From positions 1 through 7,558 of the forward strand of contig CAITLX010000935.1 in the NCBI GenBank assembly GCA_903893335.1: a stretch of 7,558 nt of DNA, in the 5' to 3' direction. The translations under genes and the position numbers were made by a program. The notes under the pieces are model-generated. The model was not told the DNA's origin. It searched no databases and saw only the letters and a program-made list of their open reading frames with translations. Shown here piece after piece: positions 1-6,534 of this stretch. Each line of letters begins with the position of its first letter. Position 1 is the stretch's first letter. Source of the DNA: an uncultured delta proteobacterium. Lineage in GTDB: Bacteria; Myxococcota_A; Polyangia; Polyangiales; Polyangiaceae.

Positions 1-268
1 GGTGCTGCTCAGCTTCTTCGGGCCCGGCCCGGACGAGCCCGGCTCGCCGCGCGAGCGCGTGCGCGCCCGGGTCCGGCGCGTCGTCGCGGCCTTGCCCGGG
101 GCGCGCCCCGTCGAGGTCGGCGACGCGCTGCACCAGGGGCGCTTCTTCGTGCACCACGTGACGCCGGGCGAGCTCGCGCGCGAGGCCGAGGCAGCGGGCT
201 ACGACGTCGTGCACCACGCCGACGACGCGTCGACCTACCCGCACGCGGTGCTACGTCCGCGGCGCTGA
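1..268 (+). CDS. C-terminal part of a probable SAM-dependent methyltransferase (5' end outside window)
   Basis: The frame is open to the left edge and ends at TGA 266-268, so only about the last 88 residues are visible. The fragment starts with a hydrophobic strand (VLLSFFG), continues with an Arg-rich helix, then HVTPGELAREAEAAGYDVV and a short basic end. A strand after the catalytic core, a charged helix, and an 'H-x-[FT]-T-P-x-E-L ... A-G-[FY]' element is the usual C-terminal pattern of class I methyltransferases. That is the basis for the call. The SAM-binding glycine motif would lie upstream and cannot be seen, so the function is an inference. The GTG at position 2 could in principle be a start, but an 88-residue protein beginning inside a core strand is unlikely. 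The last 18 bases overlap the convergent ABC exporter gene. Methyltransferases are frequent in RiPP clusters, so a tailoring role fits the neighbours but is unproven. Confidence 0.5.
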   Translation, partial: VLLSFFGPGPDEPGSPRERVRARVRRVVAALPGARPVEVGDALHQGRFFVHHVTPGELAREAEAAGYDVVHHADDASTYPHAVLRPRR

Positions 269-1894
269 CGGCTCGTCGTCTCGCACCGCGTGCCCCTCGA
301 AGCGCAGCACCCGCGACGCGAGCGTCGCGAGCGTGCGGTCGTGCGTCACGACGAGCGCGCTCCGCGCGGAGAGCGCGTCGCGCAGCACCGCGGTCACGCG
401 GTCGCGCGCGTCGGCGTCGAGGCTCGCCTCGGGCTCGTCGAGCACGACCCAGTCGGCGTCGCGCAGGAGCACGCGCGCGAGCGCGACGAGCCGCCGCTCG
501 CCCGCCGAGAGCGTGGTGACGCGCCGCTCGAGGGCCGCGCGCGCGGCGGGCTCGCCTCCGGCGAACAGGCGCCCGAGGGTGCGGACGATGGCCTCGTCGT
601 CCGCGTCGGGGGCGACGAAGCGCACCGCCTCGCGCACGTCGTCGCCGTCGTCGAGGAAGGCCTGCGCGGGCAGGTACGCGACGCGCCCGGCGAGCGCGGG
701 GCCCGCTGGCGTCGGCGCTCCCGCCACGCAGGCGTCGACGCGCCCCGCGTCGGGCGGGACGAGCCCGATGGCGAGCAGCGCGGCGGTGGTCTTGCCGCAG
801 CCGTTGGGCCCCATGAGCGCGAGCGTCTCGCCGCGCGCCCAGGTGAATCGCGCCTCGACGCGCACGCACGCGCCTGGCTCGCCGAGCTGCACGACGGCGT
901 CGAGGGCGACCTGCGTCGGCGCGGGCGCGCTCGGCGCCGCGCCCGGAGGGTCGTCGGTGGCGGCGGACACGAGGCGCTCGAGCGCCGCGAGGTAGGGGCG
1001 CGCAGTCGCGAGATCGGACAGGCCACGCGCGAAGCCGACGAGCGTGGGCAGCGCGGAGGCGGCGAGCAACCCGGCGCCGACCGTGCTCGCGGTGGGGTGA
1101 CCGAGGGCCGCGCCGACGAACGCCTGCGCGTCGAAGCCGGCGCCGGAGGCGAGCGCGAGCCCGAGCGCGAGCGTGACGAGCGGCACGCTCCAGCCCGTGA
1201 GCGCCGCCAGCCCGTACGCGCGCCGCTCGAGGTGCGACCACGCGTCGACGTGCGACGCGATGCGCGCCATGTGCGCGGCGCCGAGGTCGTGCGCGCGGAT
1301 CTCGGCGCGCCCGCGCAGGCCCGACTCGATGAGCCGCGCGACCGCCTGGTAGCGGTCCCACGCGCGCACGGCAGCCGCGGTCGCCGTGCGCGACGCGAGC
1401 GCGCCGACCGCGATGCCGCCCGCGAGCGCCGCTGCGCCGACGAGCGTGGCGCGCGCGCCGACCTCGACGACGGCGAGCGCCGCGATGGCGCCGATGGCCA
1501 GCACGTCGCCCGCGATCGACGGGAGCGTGAGGCCGACCAGCGCCTCGACCCAGGGGGCGCCGCGGGCGATCTCGTTCTCGATCTGCTCGCTGGACGGGAG
1601 CCGCGGTCCGCCCAGCACCGGGACGCGATCGAGCGCGCGCGCGAGCGCGCCGTATACGAGCGCACGCACGGCGACGGTCGCCCGGTGGATCGCGAGCGCG
1701 CGCAGCGCCGACACCGCGACCGACGTCGCGACGACCACGAGCGCGATCTCGAGGTGCCGCTCGCCCGCCAGCCACGCGGCCACCGGCAGCGTGAGGCGCA
1801 GCAGCCAGGTGACGGCCGCGACGGCGGCGCCCCGCGCGAGCACGCGGCGCGGCACCTCGGCTCCGAGCAGGCGCAGGCTCATGGCGTCGCGCAT
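251..1894 (-). CDS. ABC exporter, fused membrane and ATPase domains (half-transporter)
   Basis: This 547-residue protein has an N-terminal membrane domain (about residues 15-310, with hydrophobic stretches near 18-44, 48-68, 117-165, 228-255 and 275-300). A C-terminal ATPase domain follows (about 325-540). The ATPase motifs are complete: Walker A GPNGCGKTT at 362-370, Q-loop Gln411, signature LSAGE at 462-466 (instead of LSGGQ), Walker B WVVLDEPE with Asp486 and Glu487, and the H-loop His518 in VVTHDR. Such chains normally dimerise in the inner membrane and export peptides, lipids or small molecules. There is no N-terminal C39 peptidase domain, so leader removal would need a separate enzyme. 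With a candidate peptide precursor, a PqqD-like protein and a peptidase-like gene nearby, export of a modified peptide is the likeliest role, as for the D protein of lasso clusters. The start is uncertain. ATG 1894 has only a weak GGGCG upstream, while ATG 1882 (MSLRLLG) lies 10 bases after a TACGAT -10-like hexamer. Confidence 0.9.
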   Translation of the reverse strand: MRDAMSLRLLGAEVPRRVLARGAAVAAVTWLLRLTLPVAAWLAGERHLEIALVVVATSVAVSALRALAIHRATVAVRALVYGALARALDRVPVLGGPRLPSSEQIENEIARGAPWVEALVGLTLPSIAGDVLAIGAIAALAVVEVGARATLVGAAALAGGIAVGALASRTATAAAVRAWDRYQAVARLIESGLRGRAEIRAHDLGAAHMARIASHVDAWSHLERRAYGLAALTGWSVPLVTLALGLALASGAGFDAQAFVGAALGHPTASTVGAGLLAASALPTLVGFARGLSDLATARPYLAALERLVSAATDDPPGAAPSAPAPTQVALDAVVQLGEPGACVRVEARFTWARGETLALMGPNGCGKTTAALLAIGLVPPDAGRVDACVAGAPTPAGPALAGRVAYLPAQAFLDDGDDVREAVRFVAPDADDEAIVRTLGRLFAGGEPAARAALERRVTTLSAGERRLVALARVLLRDADWVVLDEPEASLDADARDRVTAVLRDALSARSALVVTHDRTLATLASRVLRFEGHAVRDDEPSAPRT

Positions 1895-1898
1895 CGTA
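1893..1898 (-). promoter_or_regulatory. Possible -10 element of the ABC exporter gene
   Basis: On the minus strand, 1898 to 1893 reads TACGAT, a TAnnnT hexamer in a very GC-rich divergent gap. If used, transcription would start near 1886, leaving only about four bases before the ATG at 1882. It would exclude the ATG at 1894, which overlaps the hexamer. No good -35 is visible. The same hexamer precedes the small peptide gene at 2533-2528. This is weak support based on one hexamer. Confidence 0.25.
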
Positions 1899-1926
1899 CG
1901 CCCGCGCGCGGCGTCGCGGCGCGGGC

Positions 1927-1932
1927 TACCAT
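1927..1932 (+). promoter_or_regulatory. Possible -10 element giving a leaderless mRNA for the peptidase-like gene
   Basis: TACCAT matches the TAnnnT form of a -10 box and sits six bases before the GTG at 1939, the spacing expected if the transcript begins at the start codon itself. This would explain why no properly spaced Shine-Dalgarno sequence is present; the only purine run (AGGG) touches the start codon. No -35 match is seen in the GC-rich sequence upstream. The exporter gene reads away on the other strand, so the 44-base gap from 1895 to 1938 must hold control signals for both genes. Confidence 0.35.
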
Positions 1933-1938
1933 CCAGGG

Positions 1939-2355
1939 GTGCTGCGCGCGGGCCCCGGAGAGGTCGTCATCCCGACGCGGGGCACGTGCATGCGCCCGTT
2001 CATCTGGCCGGGCGGCACGCTGCTGGTGCGGCGGTGCGGGCCGGACGACCTCGCCGTCGGCGACATCGCCGTCTGGTTCGACGGCGCGCGCATGCTCTCG
2101 CACCGGGTGGTGGCGCGCACGCCCGCCGGCGTCGTCACGCGCGGCGACTGGCTCGCGCAGCTCGACGAATCCTTCGCTCCCGAGCAGCTCGTCGGCGTGG
2201 CGGTGGCGTTCGCCTTCGCGCGAGGGCTCGGGTTTCGGCTCGACACGCGCGCCGCGCGAGCCTGGTCGCGCGTCGCGGCGCCGTCCGCGCGCGCTGCGGC
2301 GCTGGCGCGAACGGTCGTCGCGCGCGCGGTCCAGTCGGTCCGCGCGCGCGGTTGA
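1939..2355 (+). CDS. S24/S26 (signal-peptidase-like) protein with Cys at the nucleophile position
   Basis: This is a small 138-residue protein. The N-terminal half has the order of conserved boxes of the S24/S26 peptidase fold: GTCMRPFIWPGGTLLV (residues 15-30, matching the usual G-x-S-M-x-P box), L-x-x-GDIAVWF (38-47), LSHRVV (53-58) and TRGD (67-70). His55 followed by RVV resembles the Ser-His type of signal peptidase (archaeal/ER class) rather than the Ser-Lys bacterial type. The expected nucleophilic Ser is Cys17 (codon TGC at 1987-1989). The C-terminal third is Ala/Arg-rich, and no clear transmembrane helix or signal peptide is seen, so the protein is probably cytoplasmic or peripheral. 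The start is GTG 1939, because the next Met (residue 18) would remove the active-site box. Its stop is only four bases from the convergent stop of the candidate precursor gene. Leader cleavage of that peptide is a plausible job, but loss of protease activity is also possible. Confidence 0.75.
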   Translation: MLRAGPGEVVIPTRGTCMRPFIWPGGTLLVRRCGPDDLAVGDIAVWFDGARMLSHRVVARTPAGVVTRGDWLAQLDESFAPEQLVGVAVAFAFARGLGFRLDTRAARAWSRVAAPSARAAALARTVVARAVQSVRARG

Positions 2356-2359
2356 GGCG

Positions 2360-2503
2360 TCACTTCGCCGGCGGCGGCGGCAGACGCGGAGCGTTCGTGC
2401 CGAACACCATCACCGGCTCGGTGTGGTCGCGCACTGTCGGCGCGACGTAGGGGCGCTTGGCATCGCCGGTGCGCGGCGTCTCCTGGCGGTCGTTCTGGCT
2501 CAT
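2360..2503 (-). CDS. Candidate RiPP precursor peptide (47 residues, lasso-like leader)
   Basis: The start is ATG 2503-2501 and the stop is TGA 2362-2360. The product begins MSQNDRQETPRTGDAK, continues RPYVAPTVRDH (residues 17-27) and ends GTNAPRLPPPPAK (35-47). About 43 of 47 codons end in G or C, as expected for a real gene here, and it fills an otherwise empty gap between two convergent genes. The hydrophilic N-terminus followed by Y-x-x-P-x-[LV] (Tyr19, Pro22, Val24) resembles the leader motif that PqqD-like proteins bind in lasso-type precursors. The conserved Gly nine residues after the Tyr is not there (Thr28). A candidate core is the Gly35-to-Lys47 segment, with four consecutive prolines and no Cys or Ser. 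GGAG lies 12 bases upstream of the ATG, rather far, and a TACGAT hexamer lies further up. It could be an ordinary small hypothetical protein; the nearby PqqD-like gene, kinase, exporter and peptidase favour a precursor. Confidence 0.65.
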   Translation of the reverse strand: MSQNDRQETPRTGDAKRPYVAPTVRDHTEPVMVFGTNAPRLPPPPAK

Positions 2504-2527
2504 GGGTGTCGAGGTCTCCGTTTGGGT

Positions 2528-2533
2528 ATCGTA
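2528..2533 (-). promoter_or_regulatory. Possible -10 element for the candidate precursor gene
   Basis: On the minus strand, 2533 to 2528 reads TACGAT, just after the TAA of the large lipoprotein gene. Transcription would start near 2521, giving a leader of about 18 bases that contains the GGAG at 2519-2516. The hexamer 17 bases upstream does not match a -35 box. The peptide gene could also be read through from the lipoprotein gene, since only 34 bases separate them. Confidence 0.3.
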
Positions 2534-2537
2534 GCGC

Positions 2538-5500
2538 TTACCAGAGAACGAGCACGCCGCCGTCGGGGCTGCCGTTCACCGAGTAGGTTCCCAGCCCGAC
2601 GTCGCCGAAGCCGTCGCCGTTCAGGTCGATGATGGCGCCGCTGCGGCCCGAGCAGCCGATGGGCGCGGTCGGTGCTGCCGCGCTGGCGGTCCAGTAGGGG
2701 GCGAACGCGGCGGGGACCGTGTACGCGACGTCGGCGGCGGCGGCGACGTCGGTCGAGGTCGTGAGCAACTGCGCGGCGTGCGAGCCGCTGAGGAAGTAGA
2801 CCTTCGGCGTCGCGCCGTTCTCGGCCAGGGAGGAGAATACGACGTCGGGGACGGTGTCGCCGCCGATGAAGGACGTCGTCGTCGAGACGCCCGAGAAGGC
2901 GCCGCCGACGATGCAGTTGGCGAAGCCGTCGCCGCCGTTGGGGGACGTGAAGCCGTGCGACGCGGCGCTGTCGGTGAAGGCGCCCGGCGACGCGACGAGC
3001 GGGCCGGCCGCGACGCCGACGTGGACGTAGCCGGTGCCGAACGGTGCCGCCGCCGTCACGTACCAGCTCGGCGCTGCGATGCCGAGCGCGGGCTGGGTGC
3101 CTCCGATCGCGCCGAGCGGCGCCAGCGTCTCACCGAGTTGCGCGCCCGCGCCGCCGGTCGCGGTCTGGTCGGCGGTCGCCACGGCGATGGTGCCGCCCGC
3201 GGCTGCCTGCCCGTGGAACACGAAGACCTTGCCGCTGTTGGTCGCGCTTCGGGGCCCGGAGACGACGAGCGTCGAGCTCGCGGAGCCGAAGAAGCCGCGC
3301 ATGCCGACGACCGACGTGCCGAAGCGCTCGGCCGAGCCCGCCTCGCCGACGATGGCGATGGCGCGACCGCCGTAGGGCGCTGCGCCGAGCGTCACGCTCG
3401 TGAAGGGCGTGCCAGCTGCGCGGCCGCGCACGACGTACACGGCGCCTGCCTGGCTCGCGTAGCGCGGCGCGGCGATGGCGAAGTCCTCGATGCCGTCGCC
3501 GTCGAAGTCGCCGACGCGCGCGACCATGTCGCCGAAGCGGCCGCCGGTGTAGCCGGCGTCGGCCACGGGATCGACGTCGATGACGTACTTGGCCGCGGTG
3601 TAGCTGAGGGCGGTGACGCCCGCGGCAGGCGGCCCGAAGACGTAGACCTTGCCGCCGTTGGCGTCGGCGGGAGCGCCGACGGCGAGCTCGGGCTTGCCGT
3701 CACCGTCGATGTCGCCGACCACCGCGAGCGCGCGGCCGAACTGTCCGCCCGGCCCGGTGATCTTCACGCTGGGCGTCGCCGGGTAGCCCGAGGCGCTGCC
3801 GTAGTAGATGTAGACGGCGTTGCCGTTGTTGGGGCCGACGACGAGGTCGGTGAGGCCGTCGCCGTCGAGGTCGGTCGAGCCGTCGAGCGTGCGGCCGTAC
3901 TGCTCGTTGGAGCCGACCGCGCCGCTGCCCGCGAGCACGGTGGTGTTGAACTTCGCGCGCGTCGCCGTCGTCGCCGCGAGGGTGCCCACGTTGCCCGCCG
4001 CGTCGAACGCGCGGACCGCGAAGTAGTAGTCGTTCTCGATGAAGCGACCGCCGACATCGACGCCGTCGAGCTGGCCGGGCTGTGCGGGCGTGCCGGTGTA
4101 GGCGACGGCCTCGGCGGCGGCGAAGTTGGTCGCGTCGATGGGCGACTTCGACACGCGCACGTCGTAGCCGGCCGCAGCGGCCGCGCCGTCGGTCGGCGAC
4201 GTCCACGCGAGGTGGAAGCTGGTGGCGCGGCGGCTCTTGACGGTCGCGACGAGCGACGAGACCGTGGAGGGCACGCTGGTGTCGACCGTCACCGCGATGA
4301 GCCCCGAGCCCTGCCCGCGCCCGGGGGCGCTGCTCGTGGTGGCCACGAGCTGCGTGGTGCCGTCCGGGAGGCTCGCGGAGAGCGAGGCGTCGCCCGACGC
4401 GTCGATGGCCACCGGGCTGCCGAGGTTGCCCGCGTCGGTCGCGAACTGCACCGTCGCACCCGCGACCCCAGCGAGGTCGGTGTGGACGGTGAGCGTGCCC
4501 TGCCAGCCGGGAGTGGCGGGGGCGGCGTCGCTCGCCGCGTTGAGCTTCGAGGTGGCCGCGGGTGAGGTCCAGGTGACGACCGGCGGGTTGCCGACCGTGA
4601 CCGTGCAGGGGGACTGGAGCGCGCCGGCGTTGCCCGAGGGCTCGGAGGTCGTCGCCACGACCTCGCTCGTGCCGGTGGCGAACGCCACCGTGCCGAAATC
4701 GACGACGTTGGTGAACGCGTAGGAGCTGCCGGTCGCGTTGAAGACGCTGCCGTTGTGGGTGATGGTCACCGAGAGGGGCAGCGACGACGAGGCGATCTGC
4801 AAGAGCTGCTGCACGCTCGCCTGCGTCGTCTGGAAGAGCTGGCCGCAGAGCGGCGTCGGCTGAAGCGGAGACACCGTGGGCGTGATGCTGTCGACCCAGA
4901 GATCGACGACGCTGCTCGTGCCCGTCGTCTGGCCGACGTCGGTCACGTCGACGCGCAGCTCGGTGGCGTTCACGAGCGCGCCGCTCGCGTTCTCGTCGCT
5001 CTCGGGGAGCGTGACGGCGAAGTGCGCCGCGTAGGGGTAACCGCTCGGGCAGGCGTCGCCGCCGACCGCGTCGATGACCGTCTGCTTGCCGAGCGAGGCG
5101 AGCGTGCCGCCTGCGAGGCCGGCGAAGAGCTCGGCCTCGCCGCTCTGCGTGTCGCTGCACGCGACGACCGTGTACTGCGCGCCGAGGGCGACCGCGTCCT
5201 GGTCGCGGACGGCCTGCGAGCTGCTCGCCGCGAGCAGGTGCTTGGACACGTCGCCGTTGGTGCCGGTGACGGGCGAGACGATCTGCACCGCGGGCGCCTG
5301 CGACGAGCAACTGATGCCCTGCACGACCGTGGTGGTGGGGTTGCCCGCGCCGTCGCGCAGCGTGACGGCGACGTCGAACGGGGGGCCTCCGGGGCAGGTC
5401 ACCGTTACGCAGCCGCCCGACTGGCCGGCGGTCGCCGGGGCGCAGGTGGAGGCGGCGCCGATGGCGGCGCAGAAATTGGAGCTGCCGGTGTCGAGCGCGT

Positions 5501-6440
5501 CGCTCGCGGTGGTGCCGCCGCAGATCTGGAACTGGAGCCCGGCGGTCGTCGCGTCGAAGTCGTCGGTCGGGTCGAAGTGCTTGCCGGCGAGCGCCGAGTC
5601 GACCGTGAGGTCGGGCGCCGAGGAGTCGACGGTGAACGTGCCCTTCGACGAGTGGCCGACGAAGCCCGACTTCGCGGTGCAGGCTGCCTCGATCTGGAAG
5701 TCGCCGTCGGGCTTGAGCGTCGCGTTGAACGTCGCCTTGCCCGCGCTGGCGGTGGACGGGAGCACGACCGTGCCCGCGGCGTCGGTCACCGAGAGCGAGA
5801 CGGTCTGGCCGTCGGCCACGTCCGTCGTCACCTCGAACGCTGCCTGGTAGTCCGACCCGCTCTGGCTGACGCGGTCGCCGCCGTCGGCGACGGGCACGCC
5901 GTTGAGCAGCGCGTGGGTCGGCTTGCTCACCGTGCAGGTGGGGGCGCCCGCGCAGGCGACCGTGACGTTGGCGTCGACCGTGCAACTGGCGCTGCCGATC
6001 TGGGCCGAGAGCTTGGTGGCCCCCTGGGCGAGCTGCACGGCCGCGAAGGTCGCCGCGCCGGCCTTGATCGACTGCGTGCCGAGCTTGGTGGTGCCCGCGT
6101 ACAGCACGACCTTCGTGCCGTCGTCGGCCGCCGCCGTGATCTTCACGTCGAGCTGGAAGCCGTTCGCGCAGAAGTCGCCGTCGAGGTCGTTCTTCTCGGT
6201 GAGCGTCGCGCCCGCGGTCGGCTCGAGGAACGCCGCGCTCGGGCACTTCACGCCCGAGTCCTCCGCGGTCGCGTCCTCGGACGTCACGTCGGCCGCGGCG
6301 TCGGAGCCGGCGTCCGCCGTGGACGCGTCGTCCGTGGGGAGAGGGGTGACGTCCTCGCTGCTGCTCGAGCAGCCGGTCGCTCCCGCCGCAAGCCCAACGC
6401 CCAACAGTGCCGCCCAACCGAAGTACGTGCCGGTCCGCAT
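2538..6440 (-). CDS. Large secreted lipoprotein with Ig-like/FN3-like modules and C-terminal FG-GAP propeller
   Basis: This is a 1300-residue exported protein. The N-terminus is a lipoprotein signal peptide: MRTG, a hydrophobic stretch, then the lipobox ATGC with Cys24. A Ser/Asp/Ala-rich acidic linker (25-64) follows. From Cys66 to about 720 come several divergent Ig-like beta modules with scattered Cys, recognisable by repeated 'CTV' and 'PxVxI' strand patterns and 'GxATF' turns. Residues about 723-825 look like a fibronectin type III domain (LAWTSPTDG, then YYFAVRAFDAAGN). The last 460 or so residues form an FG-GAP/integrin-alpha-like propeller with Ca-binding-type loops DLDGDG (857), DIDGDG (910), DFDGDG (978) and DLNGDG (1272). 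Such proteins are usually surface-exposed and take part in adhesion or binding; no enzyme motif is visible. The start is set by a strong ribosome binding site. It lies between the PqqD-like gene and the candidate precursor on the same strand, but has its own promoter, so functional linkage is uncertain. Ser at +2 after Cys24 argues against Asp-type inner-membrane retention. Confidence 0.93.
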   Translation of the reverse strand: MRTGTYFGWAALLGVGLAAGATGCSSSSEDVTPLPTDDASTADAGSDAAADVTSEDATAEDSGVKCPSAAFLEPTAGATLTEKNDLDGDFCANGFQLDVKITAAADDGTKVVLYAGTTKLGTQSIKAGAATFAAVQLAQGATKLSAQIGSASCTVDANVTVACAGAPTCTVSKPTHALLNGVPVADGGDRVSQSGSDYQAAFEVTTDVADGQTVSLSVTDAAGTVVLPSTASAGKATFNATLKPDGDFQIEAACTAKSGFVGHSSKGTFTVDSSAPDLTVDSALAGKHFDPTDDFDATTAGLQFQICGGTTASDALDTGSSNFCAAIGAASTCAPATAGQSGGCVTVTCPGGPPFDVAVTLRDGAGNPTTTVVQGISCSSQAPAVQIVSPVTGTNGDVSKHLLAASSSQAVRDQDAVALGAQYTVVACSDTQSGEAELFAGLAGGTLASLGKQTVIDAVGGDACPSGYPYAAHFAVTLPESDENASGALVNATELRVDVTDVGQTTGTSSVVDLWVDSITPTVSPLQPTPLCGQLFQTTQASVQQLLQIASSSLPLSVTITHNGSVFNATGSSYAFTNVVDFGTVAFATGTSEVVATTSEPSGNAGALQSPCTVTVGNPPVVTWTSPAATSKLNAASDAAPATPGWQGTLTVHTDLAGVAGATVQFATDAGNLGSPVAIDASGDASLSASLPDGTTQLVATTSSAPGRGQGSGLIAVTVDTSVPSTVSSLVATVKSRRATSFHLAWTSPTDGAAAAAGYDVRVSKSPIDATNFAAAEAVAYTGTPAQPGQLDGVDVGGRFIENDYYFAVRAFDAAGNVGTLAATTATRAKFNTTVLAGSGAVGSNEQYGRTLDGSTDLDGDGLTDLVVGPNNGNAVYIYYGSASGYPATPSVKITGPGGQFGRALAVVGDIDGDGKPELAVGAPADANGGKVYVFGPPAAGVTALSYTAAKYVIDVDPVADAGYTGGRFGDMVARVGDFDGDGIEDFAIAAPRYASQAGAVYVVRGRAAGTPFTSVTLGAAPYGGRAIAIVGEAGSAERFGTSVVGMRGFFGSASSTLVVSGPRSATNSGKVFVFHGQAAAGGTIAVATADQTATGGAGAQLGETLAPLGAIGGTQPALGIAAPSWYVTAAAPFGTGYVHVGVAAGPLVASPGAFTDSAASHGFTSPNGGDGFANCIVGGAFSGVSTTTSFIGGDTVPDVVFSSLAENGATPKVYFLSGSHAAQLLTTSTDVAAAADVAYTVPAAFAPYWTASAAAPTAPIGCSGRSGAIIDLNGDGFGDVGLGTYSVNGSPDGGVLVLW

Positions 6441-6446
6441 GGAATT

Positions 6447-6452
6447 CTCCCC
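6447..6452 (-). promoter_or_regulatory. Ribosome binding site of the FG-GAP lipoprotein gene
   Basis: On the minus strand this reads GGGGAG, six bases before the ATG at 6440. It is the best Shine-Dalgarno match in the window and fixes the lipoprotein start. Confidence 0.75.
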
Positions 6453-6468
6453 TGAAGAATGTCGGCCG

Positions 6469-6497
6469 AGTCTAGTGCACCCCCACCGGGCGGTCGA
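6469..6497 (-). promoter_or_regulatory. Sigma-70-like promoter of the FG-GAP lipoprotein gene
   Basis: On the minus strand a -35-like TCGACC (6497-6492, four of six matches to TTGACA) is followed by a 17-base spacer and a -10-like TAGACT (6474-6469). Transcription would start near 6462, about 22 bases before the ATG. It sits in the 94-base gap after the PqqD-like gene and suggests the lipoprotein is transcribed separately from the kinase-PqqD pair. The call rests on consensus matching by eye. Confidence 0.45.
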
Positions 6498-6534
6498 GAG
6501 GCGCCTTTTGCTCCCGAAGGCCCGGGGCGTCCGC

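Noticed and set aside
9..1775. 588-codon open frame on the minus strand, and a shorter one at 394-1665
   Set aside because: Both are other frames of the exporter gene, are Arg-rich, and lack its Walker A, signature and Walker B motifs.
290..2632. 780-codon open frame on the plus strand
   Set aside because: It is Arg/Ala-rich with no domain pattern, lies antisense to the well-supported exporter, and runs through the peptidase-like gene in another frame. Long shadow frames are expected at this GC content.
3700..6417. 905-codon minus-strand frame
   Set aside because: It is a shifted reading of the lipoprotein gene and consists of Arg/Gly/His-rich low-complexity sequence.
6513..6526. Small hairpin (CCCG, six-base loop, CGGG) after the PqqD-like gene as a terminator
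   Set aside because: The stem is only four base pairs and no T run follows on the minus strand. Such palindromes are common by chance here.
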